A DNA stretch of 64,000 bases from Catenuloplanes atrovinosus (lineage in GTDB: Bacteria > Actinomycetota > Actinomycetes > Mycobacteriales > Micromonosporaceae), in assembly GCF_031458235.1 (NCBI RefSeq), contig NZ_JAVDYB010000001.1, positions 1 through 64,000 on the forward strand, written 5' to 3'. Position 1 is the first letter of the stretch, and every line of letters starts with the position of its first letter. The position numbers and the translations under genes were made by a program. Below are positions 53,085-62,935 of this stretch, one piece after another. The notes beneath the pieces are model-generated. The model was not told the origin of the DNA. It saw only the letters and a program-made list of their open reading frames with translations, and did not search any database.

Positions 53085-55469
53085 TCAGCCGTTGGACCGG
53101 ATCGTGCGCCTGAGCAGCACGGACTGCAGGTGGGTAAGCGGCTTGTCCAGTGTGGAGATCCGTCGCACCCAGGTGCCGTCCGGCCGCAGGTCGAAGCCCT
53201 CGCACTCGTCGCTCATCGAGATTCGCAGCACAGTCTCCAACTCGCGGGCGGCGACCGGGTCGGTCACCTGCACCAGCGCCTCGACGCGGCGGTCCAGGTT
53301 CCGGTGCATCATGTCCGCGGAGCCGATCCAGAACTCGGCGGGCTCCTCGTACCGGCCGGCCTCCACGTCCGCGGACGACGGGCCGGGACCGAACCGGAAG
53401 ATCCGCGAGTGCTCCAGGAACCGGCCCACGATCGACCGGACCCGGATGTTCTCCGACAGGCCGGGCACGCCGGGGCGGAGCGCGCACATGCCGCGCACCA
53501 CCACCTCGATCCGGACGCCGGCCCGCGACGCGCGGTAGAGCGCGTCGATGAACTCCTCGTCGACCAGCGAGTTCACCTTGATCTGGATGAGCGTGGGGAG
53601 GCCGCGCTGGGCGCGCGCGATCTGCCGGTCGATGCGCTCGATCAGGCCGGCGCGCACGCCGTGCGGTGCCACCAGCAGCCGCCGGTACGACGTCTGCCGG
53701 CTGTACCCGGTCAGCACGTTGAACAGGTCGGTGACGTCCGCGCCCACCTCCGGGTCCGCGGTCAGCAGGCCGAAGTCCTCGTACAGCCGCGCGGTCTTCG
53801 GGTGGTAGTTGCCGGTGCCGATGTGGCAGTAGCGGCGGATCTGCGCGCCCTCCTGCCGTACCACCAGCGCGGTCTTGCAGTGGGTCTTGAGACCGACCAG
53901 GCCGTAGACCACGTGGCAGCCGGCCCGCTCCAGCTTCCGCGCCCAGCCGATGTTCGCCTGCTCGTCGAAGCGCGCCTTCAGCTCGACCAGCACCACCACC
54001 TGCTTGCCCGCGCCGGCGGCCTCCACCAGCGCGTCCACGATGGGGGAGTCGCCGCTGGTGCGGTACAGCGTCTGCTTGATCGCCAGCACGTTCGGGTCGG
54101 CCGCGGCCTGCTCGATGAATCGCTGCACGCTGGTGGAGAACGCGTGGTACGGGTGGTGCACCAGCACGTCGCCGTCCCGCAGCGAGGCGAAGATGCTGCG
54201 CGGCACCTCGCCGTCGATCAGCCGCGGGTGGGTGGCCGGCACGAACGGCCGGTCCTTCAGATCGGGCCGGTCCACCGCGCCGTAGATCTGCCAGAGCGCG
54301 GACATGTCCAGCAGGCCCGGCACGCGCAGCACGTCGTGGCTGTCCACGTCCAGCTCGCGGACCAGCACCTCCAGCATGTGGTCGGAGATGGACGCGGCCA
54401 CCTCCAGCCGCACCGGTGGGCCGAACCGGCGCTGCGCCAGCTCCCGCTCCAGCGCCTTGAGCAGGTCCTCGTCCCGGTCCTCGTCGACCTCCAGCTCCGC
54501 GTTGCGGGTCACCCGGAACAGGTGGCACTCGACCACCTGCATGCCGGAGAACAGCTGGTCCAGGTGCACCGAGATCAGGTCCTCGACCGGCAGGAAGCGC
54601 GCGTTGCCGCCGGCGGAGTTCACCACCACGAACCGCGGCACGTTGTTCGGCACCTTGACCCGGGCGAACAGCTCCTGCCCGTTGTCCGGCGACTTCACCG
54701 AGACCGCCAGGTTCAGCGAGCGTGAGGAGATGTACGGGAACGGGTGCGCGTGGTCCACGGCCAGCGGCGTGAGCACCGGGAAGATGTGCTCCCGGAAGTA
54801 CGTGCGCAGTTCCTCGCGCTCGGTGTCGTCCAGGTCCGCCCAGTGCACCAGGTGGATGCCCTCGGCCGCGAGCTTCGGCTGGACCTCGTCGCTGAAGCAC
54901 GCCGCGTGCCGGGCCACCAGGCCGGCCGTCTTCTCCAGGATCATCCGCAACTGGGTGCGCAGCGGCACCTGATCGCCGCCGCGGACCGGGATGCCGGCCT
55001 GTATGCGCCGCATCAGCCCGGCGATCCGCACCATGTAGAACTCGTCCAGGTTGCTGGCGAAGATGGCCAGGAACTTGGCGCGCTCCAGCAGACGGGTGTC
55101 CGGGTCCTCGGCCAGCGTCAGCACCCGGGCGTTGAAGTCCAGCCAGGAGAGCTCACGGTTGAGGAAGCGGTCCTCCGGCAGCGAGTCGTCCATGACCGGT
55201 TCGGTGCCGAGCAGGTCCTCTATCGGCATCTCCTCGACCGGCGGCACGTCGGTCGTGGTGTCGGACAGCTGGTCCTGGGTCATGGCGGCCACCTCTGCAA
55301 CGTCGGTCGTCTCGGGCGATCCGGCTTCGTCGGCGGAGGAGTCGTTGCCCGCGCGCAGCGGGACATGATCCTCGCTGGGCGGTGCCTCGACTCTAGCAGC
55401 AGGAACATCGGCGCGAATGAATCTCCCATCCGGCCCTCGGCGTCGGACGGTGGCTGGCGCGGTGTTCAC
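53085..55469 (-). CDS. ppk: Polyphosphate kinase 1
   Basis: A 794-residue PPK1 that reversibly makes polyphosphate from ATP. The first ~95 residues are acidic and disordered. The core starts at [20 protein letters not shown], with [16 protein letters not shown]. The phosphorylated His lies in [16 protein letters not shown], and [20 protein letters not shown] and the C-terminal [19 protein letters not shown] are intact. A second possible start at 55283 ([12 protein letters not shown]) has AGAGG at normal spacing and would give 732 residues; the GTG at 55469 has none. It leads a polyphosphate cluster with the CHAD protein and mutT1. Confidence 0.95.
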   Translation of the reverse strand: MNTAPATVRRRGPDGRFIRADVPAARVEAPPSEDHVPLRAGNDSSADEAGSPETTDVAEVAAMTQDQLSDTTTDVPPVEEMPIEDLLGTEPVMDDSLPEDRFLNRELSWLDFNARVLTLAEDPDTRLLERAKFLAIFASNLDEFYMVRIAGLMRRIQAGIPVRGGDQVPLRTQLRMILEKTAGLVARHAACFSDEVQPKLAAEGIHLVHWADLDDTEREELRTYFREHIFPVLTPLAVDHAHPFPYISSRSLNLAVSVKSPDNGQELFARVKVPNNVPRFVVVNSAGGNARFLPVEDLISVHLDQLFSGMQVVECHLFRVTRNAELEVDEDRDEDLLKALERELAQRRFGPPVRLEVAASISDHMLEVLVRELDVDSHDVLRVPGLLDMSALWQIYGAVDRPDLKDRPFVPATHPRLIDGEVPRSIFASLRDGDVLVHHPYHAFSTSVQRFIEQAAADPNVLAIKQTLYRTSGDSPIVDALVEAAGAGKQVVVLVELKARFDEQANIGWARKLERAGCHVVYGLVGLKTHCKTALVVRQEGAQIRRYCHIGTGNYHPKTARLYEDFGLLTADPEVGADVTDLFNVLTGYSRQTSYRRLLVAPHGVRAGLIERIDRQIARAQRGLPTLIQIKVNSLVDEEFIDALYRASRAGVRIEVVVRGMCALRPGVPGLSENIRVRSIVGRFLEHSRIFRFGPGPSSADVEAGRYEEPAEFWIGSADMMHRNLDRRVEALVQVTDPVAARELETVLRISMSDECEGFDLRPDGTWVRRISTLDKPLTHLQSVLLRRTIRSNG

Positions 55470-55523
55470 CGAAACATCATCACCCGAGAGAAGGTGCCGA
55501 AACGTGAATTCGGCTTCGGAATG

Positions 55524-55733
55524 TCAGGTCAGGCCGGGAAAGGTGATCGAGATTACCTCTCCCCGCTCGTCACGGGCGATCGTCATCCGCTGGCCGAGCC
55601 GCAGCAGCCGCAGCCCCGACGCGGCGAACGCGTCCGCCCCGAAGGCCACCTCGCTCCCGTCGTCCAGCAGCACCGTCCCGTGGTGGGTCTCTTCGTCGAA
55701 GCGCGCAACGGTCCCCTGCATGAGACCAAACAC
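55524..55733 (-). CDS. Small cold-shock-like (OB-fold) protein
   Basis: A 69-residue protein. QGTVARFDEETHHGTVLLDD then GSEVAFGADAFAASGLRLL resembles the N-terminal beta strands of CspA-type domains, but the RNP1 motif (KGFGFI) is not present. The C-terminal half (GQRMTIARDERGEVISITF) is like the small secondary CSD proteins of actinomycetes. Probable nucleic acid or nucleotide binder, low certainty. GTG 55733 has GGGGG ahead; ATG 55721 is possible. It lies between ppk and cofC on the same strand. Confidence 0.72.
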   Translation of the reverse strand: MFGLMQGTVARFDEETHHGTVLLDDGSEVAFGADAFAASGLRLLRLGQRMTIARDERGEVISITFPGLT

Positions 55734-55772
55734 TAAACCCCCGCAGCGGTACGAGGGGCCGGGTTGAGCCGG

Positions 55773-56417
55773 TCAGCAGGGTATGGACCCCGGTCCGCAC
55801 GGCGCCGCGACCAGGGCACTCGTGTGCGCGCCGACACCCAGGCGGTGCGCGGCGGACAGGTCCGCGCCGGTGTCCACGTCCCGCCGCAGGCTCGGCCAGT
55901 CGCCGGTGAGCGGCACCGCGCCGGACGCGGCGTGCGCGGCCGCGGACGGCCCGCCGAAGCGCGGGTCCAGCGGCACGCCGGGCGGCGCGGTCAGCAGCAC
56001 GGTGCCGACGCCGGGCGCGTCCGAGGCGAACCGGCGCCGCTCCGGCGCCACCGACGCCGCGCGCAGCGCCGCGCCCAGCTCCTCCGGGCGCAGCGCGGGC
56101 AGGTCGGCGGTGAGCGCGGCGCGCCACGACCGGGCGGGCAGGCCACTCTCGCCGTACCGGATGGCGGGGTTGAGGCCGGCGGCCGGCGCGTCCGGCGCGA
56201 CCCGGGCGCCGAGCGCGGTCACCACGCCGGCCACCACCGGATCGTCCGTGACCACCAGCACCTCGCCCACCTCCGGGCAGGCCAGCACCGCGGCCACGGT
56301 GTCCCGGGCGAGCGCCAGCGCCAGGCGCTCGTGCGCGTCCTCCGGGACCGCGCCGCGCAGCCGGCTCTTGCCCACCGACACCGGCTTGACCGGGATGACG
56401 ACCGACCACGTCTGCAC
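55773..56417 (-). CDS. cofC: 2-phospho-L-lactate/phosphoenolpyruvate guanylyltransferase
   Basis: A 214-residue CofC/FbiD nucleotidyltransferase. It activates phospholactate or, in mycobacteria, phosphoenolpyruvate with GTP for coenzyme F420 synthesis. Visible: VVIPVKPVSVGKSRLRG (GTP loop), VLVVTDDPVVAGVVTALG, AALTADLPALRPEELGAALR and a C-terminal PSLRRDVDTGADLSAAHRLG. The start at GTG 56417 gives the family N terminus; an ATG 33 bp upstream is also in frame. Other F420 genes are not in the window. Position between ppk and gpsA matches mycobacteria. Confidence 0.93.
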   Translation of the reverse strand: MQTWSVVIPVKPVSVGKSRLRGAVPEDAHERLALALARDTVAAVLACPEVGEVLVVTDDPVVAGVVTALGARVAPDAPAAGLNPAIRYGESGLPARSWRAALTADLPALRPEELGAALRAASVAPERRRFASDAPGVGTVLLTAPPGVPLDPRFGGPSAAAHAASGAVPLTGDWPSLRRDVDTGADLSAAHRLGVGAHTSALVAAPCGPGSIPC

Positions 56418-56642
56418 CGATTCATCGTGCCAGCCCGGTACCGCGATCATCGACCGGCGGCCGGGCCGGCGGAAGACCACCGGTGTGGCGCATCCGCCCC
56501 GCCCTGGTCTGACGGGGTCGAGGCAGGCATGATTTCGCATCAGGCCGGTGGTGCCGGGTAGGGATCCCCGGCACGCTCTCCGGCCCGCGGGGGCGCGGTA
56601 CCTTGCCGCCGTATCCGGGAAGGGACGAGGGGGGACTCCGCC

Positions 56643-57413
56643 GTGGCACCGCGCAGACTCGGGTTCTGGCAGACGCTGGCCGCGTGGATCGTGATACCCA
56701 CCATGCACGTCTGGACGCGGCCCACCTGGCGCGGCGCCGAGCACCTGCCCAAGGATCGCGGGTTCATCCTGGTGGTCAACCACTCCTCGCACTTCGACCC
56801 GCTGCCGGTCGCCGACTTCGTCTACTGCAACGGCGTCTGGCCGCGCTTCCTCGGCAAGGCGAGCATCTTCCGCATCCCGGTGGTCGGCGCCTGGCTGAAG
56901 GAGATCAAGCAGGTCCCGGTCGAGCGTGGCACCCTGGACGCGGCCCGTTCGGTGGAGGTCCTGGTGGCGGCCGTCCGCGAGGGCGGCGCCGTGGTCGTCT
57001 ACCCGGAGGGCACCACCACTCGGCAGCCGGACCTGTGGCCGATGCGCGGCAAGACCGGCGCGGCCCGGATCGCGCTGATCACCGGCGCGCCGGTGATCCC
57101 GGTCGCGCAGTGGGGGGCACACCGGGTGTTCGACCCGCGGGACGGGAAGTTCCGGTTCGGCCTCCGCATGCCGGTGACCGTGGTGGCCGGCCCGCCGCTC
57201 AACCTGAGCCGGTGGGCGGGCGTGGAACCGACCCGCGCCGTGCTGGACGAGATCACCGACACGATGATGCTGGCGATCCGGGACCTGCTGGCGGAGATCC
57301 GCGGTGGCACCCCGCCGCCGCTGTGGCAGTACTCGGCCGCGCCGCGTGGCGGGCGGGCCGGGGCGGCGAGCGAGCCCGCGCCGAGCGCGGGCGAGCGGGA
57401 GGGACAGGCCTGA
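56643..57413 (+). CDS. plsC: 1-acyl-sn-glycerol-3-phosphate acyltransferase
   Basis: A 256-residue PlsC-family enzyme that makes phosphatidic acid. The HX4D motif is [34 protein letters not shown] and [17 protein letters not shown] are the acyl-acceptor motifs. An amphipathic/hydrophobic N terminus ([17 protein letters not shown]) attaches it to the membrane. The tail beyond residue 235 is Ala/Gly/Pro-rich. Its TGA overlaps the gpsA ATG by one base. Confidence 0.92.
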   Translation: MAPRRLGFWQTLAAWIVIPTMHVWTRPTWRGAEHLPKDRGFILVVNHSSHFDPLPVADFVYCNGVWPRFLGKASIFRIPVVGAWLKEIKQVPVERGTLDAARSVEVLVAAVREGGAVVVYPEGTTTRQPDLWPMRGKTGAARIALITGAPVIPVAQWGAHRVFDPRDGKFRFGLRMPVTVVAGPPLNLSRWAGVEPTRAVLDEITDTMMLAIRDLLAEIRGGTPPPLWQYSAAPRGGRAGAASEPAPSAGEREGQA

Positions 57414-58411
57414 TGCGGGCAGCCGTGCTGGGCGCGGGTTCGTGGGGAACCGCGTTCGCGAAGGTGCTGGCGGACGCGGGCACCGACGTGACGATGTGGG
57501 CGCGCCGGAAGGAGGTGGCCGACTCGATCCGCGACGCGCGGGTCAACCCGGACTACTTCTCCGGCACGCGGCTGCCGGAGCGGATCACCGCCACCGCGCA
57601 CGCGGGCGAGGCGATCGAGGGCGCGGACCTGGTCGTGCTCGCGGTGCCGTCGCAGACGCTGCGCGGCAACCTCGCGGAGTGGGCGAGCCACCTCGCGCCG
57701 GACGCGTCGCTGGTGTCGCTGATGAAGGGCATCGAGCTGAGCACCACGAAGCGGATGAGCGAGGTCATCGTGGAGGCCTCCGGCGTGGCCGCGGACCGCG
57801 TGGTGGTGGTCACCGGGCCGAACCTGGCGCCGGAGATCATGCTGGAGCAGCCGGCCGCGACCGTGGTGGCCTGCACCGACCTGGACCGGGCGAAGCTGGT
57901 GCAGAAGGCGGTCACCGCGCCGTACCTGCGGCCGTACACGAACACCGACGTGATCGGCTGCGAACTGGGCGGCGCGGTGAAGAACGTGATCGCGCTCGCC
58001 TACGGCGTGGCCATCGCGATGGGCCTGGGCGACAACACCCGGGCCACGCTGATCACCCGCGGCCTGGCCGAGACGCTGCGGCTGGGCGTGGCGCTCGGCG
58101 CCGACCCGCTGACCTTCGCGGGCCTGGCCGGGCTCGGCGACCTGGTCGCCACCTGCTCGTCGCCGTTCTCCCGGAACCGTACGTTCGGCGAGCACCTGGG
58201 CCGCGGTGAGACGCTGGAGGAGGCGCAGGCCTCCACCCGGCAGACCGCCGAGGGCGTGAAGAGCTGCCTGGGCATCCGCGACCTGGCCCGCGAGCACGGC
58301 GTGGACATGCCGATCACCGAGCAGGTCGAGCGGATCTGCCACGAGGGCGTCTCGCCGACGGTGGCGATGCACGCGCTGATGAACCGCGAGCTACAGCATG
58401 AGGTCCGGTGA
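57413..58411 (+). CDS. gpsA: Glycerol-3-phosphate dehydrogenase (NAD(P)+)
   Basis: A 332-residue enzyme that forms sn-glycerol-3-phosphate for phospholipids. Rossmann motif [19 protein letters not shown], then [20 protein letters not shown], catalytic Lys in [20 protein letters not shown], and [20 protein letters not shown]. Coupled to plsC, so the two make lysophosphatidate and phosphatidate precursors together. Its stop codon lies inside the first copy of the GTGAGCGAGC repeat. Confidence 0.95.
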   Translation: MRAAVLGAGSWGTAFAKVLADAGTDVTMWARRKEVADSIRDARVNPDYFSGTRLPERITATAHAGEAIEGADLVVLAVPSQTLRGNLAEWASHLAPDASLVSLMKGIELSTTKRMSEVIVEASGVAADRVVVVTGPNLAPEIMLEQPAATVVACTDLDRAKLVQKAVTAPYLRPYTNTDVIGCELGGAVKNVIALAYGVAIAMGLGDNTRATLITRGLAETLRLGVALGADPLTFAGLAGLGDLVATCSSPFSRNRTFGEHLGRGETLEEAQASTRQTAEGVKSCLGIRDLAREHGVDMPITEQVERICHEGVSPTVAMHALMNRELQHEVR

Positions 58412-58607
58412 GCGAGCTTGCGAGCGAACCATCGGCTCAGCGCCGGCCACGCCGGAATCGCAGTGTTGAGGGGAGTCCGGTGAGCGAGCTTGCGAGCGAA
58501 CCATCGGCTCAGCGCCGGCCACGGCAGTGTTGAGGGGAGTCCGGTGAGCGAGGGTGTGAGCGAATCATCGGCTCAGCGCCGGAACGGCGGCGTCGAGGGG
58601 GGTCCGG
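58403..58607 (+). repeat. GTCCGGTGAGCGAGC tandem repeat, three copies plus a fragment
   Basis: GTCCGGTGAGCGAG starts at 58403, 58475 and 58539, and GTCCGG again at 58602. Each full copy continues GCGAGCGAACCATCGGCTCA, then GCGCCGG. From copy 2 on, each is preceded by GAGGGGA/G, so every copy brings a Shine-Dalgarno plus a GTG. Copies 1 and 2 are nearly identical, copy 3 is more diverged. From memory, similar VSE(R/L)xSE-encoding sequence is found before many Micromonosporaceae genes. Confidence 0.8.
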
Positions 58608-58609
58608 CA

Positions 58610-59713
58610 GTGCACGGTGGAGACGGCACCCGTGTGGTGCATGCGGGGCTGCCCGCGCCGGTGCCGGGGGAGCCGTTCCTGCCGGGGCCGGTGTTCGCGG
58701 CGCCGTACCACCTGGATCCGGTGGCCGGCCCGGCCGCGGCGGCGGACGGCTACGGCCGCCCGGACAACCGCACTCGGCGGGCGCTGGAGGACGCGATCGG
58801 CACGCTGGAGGGCGGTGACTGCCGGGTCTTCGCGTCCGGCCAGGCCGCGATCACGGCGGCGCTGCTGACCGTGCTGCGGCCGGGCGACGCGGTGCTGCTG
58901 CCGTCGGACGGCTACTACGCGGTGCGCGCGTTCGCCGCCGGCACGCTCGCGGAGTTGGGCGTGGACGTGCGGACCGCGCCGACCGCGGGGCCGTACCCGT
59001 CGTTCGACGGCGTCAGGCTGGTGCTGCTGGAGACGCCGGCGAACCCGAGCCTGGACGTGTGCGACGTGCGCGCGCTCGCGGAGGCCGCGCACGCGGCCGG
59101 CGCGCTGGTCGCGGTGGACAACACGGCCGCCACCCCGCTCGGCCAGCGACCGCTCGACCTGGGCGCGGACCTGGTGGTGGCGTCCGGCACCAAGGCGCTG
59201 ACCGGCCACTCCGACCTGCTGCTCGGCTACGTGGCCGCGCGCGACGAGGCGCTGCTGGCGCGGCTGACCACCTGGCGCGCGCAGACCGGTGGCGTGCCCG
59301 GCGCGTTCGACTGCTGGCTGGCGCACCGCTCGCTGGGCACGCTGGACCTGCGCCTGGCCCGGCAGACCGCGAACGCGGCCGCGCTCGCGCCGATGCTGGC
59401 CGCGCACCCGGCGGTGACCGGCGTGCGCTGGCCCGGGCTGCCCGGCGACCCGGCGTACGCGATCGCGCGCGCCCAGCTGCGCCGCGTTCCCGGCCTGATC
59501 GGCTTCGATCTGGGCAGTGAGGAGCGGGTGGCCGCGTTCCTGAGCCGGTCCAGGCTGGTCTTCGCGGCCACGTCGTTCGGCGGGCTGCACACGTCCGCGG
59601 ACCGGCGGGCGCAGTGGGGCGACGACACCACGCCCGGCTTCGTGCGTCTCTCCTGCGGCGTGGAGGACCCGGACGACCTGCTGGAAGACGTGAAGACGGC
59701 TCTGGACGGTTAG
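58610..59713 (+). CDS. Cystathionine gamma-lyase-like PLP enzyme
   Basis: A 367-residue Cys/Met-metabolism PLP enzyme. YGRPDNRTRRALEDAIGTLE, SGQAAITAALLTVLRPGDAV, DNTAATPLGQRPLDLGADLV and the PLP Lys in VASGTKALTGHSDLLLGY (about K195) are visible; SSGxL-like FGGLHTSADRR closes it. It probably cleaves cystathionine to cysteine; gamma-synthase or methionine lyase activity is not excluded. The GTG at 58610 begins where family similarity begins and has GAGGGGGG ahead. The in-frame GTG at 58544 also has GAGGGGAG and would add 22 residues encoded by the repeat. Confidence 0.88.
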   Translation: MHGGDGTRVVHAGLPAPVPGEPFLPGPVFAAPYHLDPVAGPAAAADGYGRPDNRTRRALEDAIGTLEGGDCRVFASGQAAITAALLTVLRPGDAVLLPSDGYYAVRAFAAGTLAELGVDVRTAPTAGPYPSFDGVRLVLLETPANPSLDVCDVRALAEAAHAAGALVAVDNTAATPLGQRPLDLGADLVVASGTKALTGHSDLLLGYVAARDEALLARLTTWRAQTGGVPGAFDCWLAHRSLGTLDLRLARQTANAAALAPMLAAHPAVTGVRWPGLPGDPAYAIARAQLRRVPGLIGFDLGSEERVAAFLSRSRLVFAATSFGGLHTSADRRAQWGDDTTPGFVRLSCGVEDPDDLLEDVKTALDG

Positions 59714-59757
59714 CGGTTTCCCACCCCGGCAAACGGGGTGAATGGGACACTGATGTC

Positions 59758-61971
59758 GTGGGTGGATGGCGCGAGCGGTCGCACGGGCGCCGGGGCGCGC
59801 TGGTGGTGGCCGGGATCGTGCTGGCCGCCGGGCTGATCGTGATGGCCGGCACCGCCTGGGCGCTGCACCGGCGGGACGCCGCGGCGGCCGAACGGATCAT
59901 GGATCAGCGCACCTCGCTCGCGCAGTCCGCGGTGACCGTGGAGACCCGGCGGTACGTCGACCTGCTGCGCACCGCCGCGGCCGGCCTGGGCGAGGCGTCC
60001 GAGCTGGACGCGCGCACGTTCCAGGACGGCACCGCACCGCTGGCCGGGACCGCGCTGCCCGGCGCCACCTCGGTGGTCCTCGTCGCGCCGGTGCCGGCCG
60101 GCGACGTGGCGGCGGCGCAGGCGCGCTGGCGGCGGCTCGGCGCGGGCGGGATCACGCTCACGCCGGTGCCGGGCAGCAGCGAGCACCTGTTCACGATCTT
60201 CTCCCGCACACTGGACGGCGGGGTCGCACCCGAGCTCGGTGTGGACCTCACCCGGGCCGCGGAGCCGACCGCGGCGCTGGCCGCGTCCCGGCGTACCGGG
60301 CTGGCCACGGTCTCCGACGCGTACGTGCTGCTGCGCGATCAGGGCCTTCCGGCCGAACAGCGGCAGCGGTCGTTCGTGTTCGCCACGCCGATCCATCGGG
60401 GCGGCGCGTTCCTCGGCTGGCTGGTGATGGGCATGCGCGGTCAGGACTTCCTCGGCGAGGTGCTGGCCGCGGCCGGTCAGGAACTGCTCGGCGGCAGCCT
60501 GTCCGCCACCGACGGCTCCGGCATGCCGACCACGGTCGCCACGCTGCCCGCGCCCGGCGAGCCGGACCTGCACCGGGAGAGCACGGTCGAGGTCGCCGAC
60601 CGCCGCTGGACGCTGACCACCATGGCCGACTCGACGCAGCTGCCCGGTGGCCACAGCGCGCTGCCGCTCACCACCGGCCTGACCGGGAGCGCGATCGTGC
60701 TGCTGCTGGCCGGCCTGATCTACGTGCTCTCCACCGGCCGGGCGCGCGCCGAGGCCCGCGTGGTGGCCGCGACCGCGGAGCTGCGCCAGGCCGAGCGCGA
60801 GGCGCGCCGGCAGTCCGGCCTGCTGGCGGCCGTGATGAACAGCATCGGCGACGGCGTCGGCGTGGTGAACGAGCACGGCGAGTTCCTGCTGCACAACCGC
60901 GCGGCCCGGGCGCTGCTCGGGGTGGAGCACGACATCGCCGGGCTGGCCGGCTGGCAGGCGCACTACGGCATCTTCCGGCCGGACGGCAGCCCGTTCCCGG
61001 CCGAGCAGCTCCCGCTGGCCCGCGCGCTGGCCGGCGAGCCGTCGGACGGCGTGGAGATGGTCATCCGCAACGCGGCCCGGCCGGACGGCGTGCTGATCAG
61101 CGTGGACGGCCGCCCGCTGGACCCGGCGGCCGGCCAGCGCGGCGCGGTCGCGGTCTTCCGGGACATCACGGCGCTGCGCCGGTACGAGGCCGACCTCGCC
61201 GCGTTCGCCGGGGTGGTCGCGCACGACCTGAAGTCCCCGCTGGCCATCGTCTCCGGGCACTGCGAGGCGGCCGACGAGATCCTCGCGGACGTGCTGGCGG
61301 AGCCGCCCGGCGGCGCGGACAAGGGCGCGTGGCGGCCCGCGGTGGACGAGGCGCGCGACGCGATCGGCCAGGCGGTGGGCGGCGTGCAGCGGATGGGGGC
61401 GCTGATCGACGACCTGCTGGCGTACACCACGGCCCGGGACGCGCCGCTGCGGCTGCGCGCCGTGGACCTGGGCGCGCTGGTGGCCGAGGTGGTGGCGGAC
61501 CGGACCAGCCGGGCGGCGGTCGGCGACCGGCCCGCGCCGCGCATCTTCGTCGGCGACCTGCCCGAGGTGATCGCGGACGCCGGCATGCTGCGCCGGGTGC
61601 TGGACAACCTGATCGGCAACTCGGTGAAGTACGTGCGCCCGGGCACGGCCGCGCACGTGGACGTGACCGCCACCGCGGACCCGGTCGGGTGGGCGCACAT
61701 CCAGGTGGCGGACCGGGGCATCGGCATCCCGGACGCGCACAAGCCGCACGTGTTCGACAGTTTCCACCGCGCGCACGAGGGCACCGGGTACGCCGGAACC
61801 GGCCTGGGCCTGGCCATCTGCCGCCGGATCGTGGAGCGGCACGGCGGCGCGGTCGCGGTCGAGGACAACCCCGGCGGCGGTACGCGCATCTCGTTCACGC
61901 TGCCGCTCGCCACCACGCTGAACGGCCCGGTGCCGTCCCCGCACCGGGTGGGCGAGCGGGTGTCCTCGTGA
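59758..61971 (+). CDS. CHASE- and PAS-containing sensor histidine kinase
   Basis: A 737-residue membrane kinase. One N-terminal helix (LVVAGIVLAAGLIVMAGTAW), an extracellular CHASE-like domain of about 260 residues, a second helix (GLTGSAIVLLLAGLIYVL), a coiled coil and a PAS domain (NSIGDGVGVVNEHGEFLLHN). The HisKA box is VVAHDLKSPLAIVSGH (His about 489), then the ATPase domain (NLIGNSVKYV, VADRGIGIPDAHK, GTGLGLAICRRIVERHGG). No response regulator gene is adjacent; an RsbW-like ATPase and a STAS protein follow on the same strand. Confidence 0.92.
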   Translation: MGGWRERSHGRRGALVVAGIVLAAGLIVMAGTAWALHRRDAAAAERIMDQRTSLAQSAVTVETRRYVDLLRTAAAGLGEASELDARTFQDGTAPLAGTALPGATSVVLVAPVPAGDVAAAQARWRRLGAGGITLTPVPGSSEHLFTIFSRTLDGGVAPELGVDLTRAAEPTAALAASRRTGLATVSDAYVLLRDQGLPAEQRQRSFVFATPIHRGGAFLGWLVMGMRGQDFLGEVLAAAGQELLGGSLSATDGSGMPTTVATLPAPGEPDLHRESTVEVADRRWTLTTMADSTQLPGGHSALPLTTGLTGSAIVLLLAGLIYVLSTGRARAEARVVAATAELRQAEREARRQSGLLAAVMNSIGDGVGVVNEHGEFLLHNRAARALLGVEHDIAGLAGWQAHYGIFRPDGSPFPAEQLPLARALAGEPSDGVEMVIRNAARPDGVLISVDGRPLDPAAGQRGAVAVFRDITALRRYEADLAAFAGVVAHDLKSPLAIVSGHCEAADEILADVLAEPPGGADKGAWRPAVDEARDAIGQAVGGVQRMGALIDDLLAYTTARDAPLRLRAVDLGALVAEVVADRTSRAAVGDRPAPRIFVGDLPEVIADAGMLRRVLDNLIGNSVKYVRPGTAAHVDVTATADPVGWAHIQVADRGIGIPDAHKPHVFDSFHRAHEGTGYAGTGLGLAICRRIVERHGGAVAVEDNPGGGTRISFTLPLATTLNGPVPSPHRVGERVSS

Positions 61972-62087
61972 GTGAGCGTGCGCGCACATGGTGATCGATG
62001 GGCCGAGGTCAACTAGGCTCGGGGCCGGACGACCGCGATCGGATCGCGAGGGACCACGCGGTGAGCGCGTGGACGGGAGGAGCGTGG

Positions 62088-62537
62088 ATGGCTGGCGACG
62101 GCGCCGGAGCGGGCCTCCTCCTCGATCTGGACTTCACCGCGACGGAGGTCACAGCGCTGCGCCACCGCATCGCTGAGCTGGCGCGCGGCGCCGGGCTGGG
62201 CGGGGACCGGCTGGACGACTTCGCGCTGGCCGCCTACGAGCTGCTGACGAACGCGGTCCGGCACGGCGGCGGCACCGGGCGGCTGCGGCTGCTGCGCGCG
62301 TCCGACCGGCTGATCTGCCAGGTCGCGGACGACGGCGCCGGGTTCGTGGCGGGGGACCGGAAACCGGGCGAGCGCCCGCCGGAGCCGACGTCTCCGGGCG
62401 GGCTCGGGCTGTTCCTGGCGGAGCAGTTGACGGATGGGATCGAGATCGTCAGCGGCAACGGCGGGACGACTGTGCGCATTTACATCACTACAGAAAGCGA
62501 ACAATCGGAGTCGTCGTACCCGATGTCGATCGGTTGA
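62088..62537 (+). CDS. RsbW/SpoIIAB-like ATP-binding regulator
   Basis: A 149-residue HATPase_c_2 protein. The N box is DFALAAYELLTNAVRHGG, the G1 box VADDGAGF and the G2 region SPGGLGLFLAEQLTDG. There is no phospho-acceptor His, so it is a Ser/Thr kinase/anti-sigma type and not a histidine kinase. GGGAGG lies seven bases before the ATG. The next gene is a STAS antagonist, the usual partner in a sigma-factor partner switch. Confidence 0.88.
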   Translation: MAGDGAGAGLLLDLDFTATEVTALRHRIAELARGAGLGGDRLDDFALAAYELLTNAVRHGGGTGRLRLLRASDRLICQVADDGAGFVAGDRKPGERPPEPTSPGGLGLFLAEQLTDGIEIVSGNGGTTVRIYITTESEQSESSYPMSIG

Positions 62538-62620
62538 CGCATTACCCTTGTTCGGCGGCAAACATCTGGACCAGGATCGGGATGCGGGAAGAGAAGCGCG
62601 GGCGGAGCGGAGGGGGTCTC

Positions 62621-62935
62621 TTGACGTTCACCGTCACACCGGAGACCGGCGACGACCGGACCGCCACCGTGCGCCTCGCCGGTGAGCTGGACATGAGCAC
62701 CGTGCCCGAGTTGGACACCGCGATCGGCGAGTTGGTCGGCACCGGCCGCAACCGTCTCGTCATCGACCTCGGCGAGCTGGCGTTCTGCGACTCCACCGGG
62801 CTGGCCTGCCTGGTCCGCGGCGACAACCGGTGCGCCGCGCTGGGTGGCTGGCTGCGGGTGACCAACCACCGCGGCCACGTCGCGCGCGTGCTGGCGATCA
62901 GCGGCCTCGACGAGTTCCTGCGATACCAGCCGTGA
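62621..62935 (+). CDS. STAS-domain anti-sigma factor antagonist
   Basis: A 104-residue STAS protein. RLAGELDMSTVPELDTAIGE and the phosphorylatable Ser in LAFCDSTGLACLVRGDN are intact. TTG 62621 is preferred because GGAGGGGG precedes it at good spacing and gives a compact STAS domain; ATG 62582 would add 13 basic residues without a ribosome site. It should be phosphorylated by the RsbW-like protein and release it from its sigma factor. No sigma factor gene is in view. Confidence 0.85.
   Translation: MTFTVTPETGDDRTATVRLAGELDMSTVPELDTAIGELVGTGRNRLVIDLGELAFCDSTGLACLVRGDNRCAALGGWLRVTNHRGHVARVLAISGLDEFLRYQP

Noticed and set aside
56219-57122. Longer cofC frame reaching upstream of 56450
   Set aside because: The extension is the shadow of plsC and the intergenic region and lacks family similarity; the enzyme begins at QTWSVVIPVKP.
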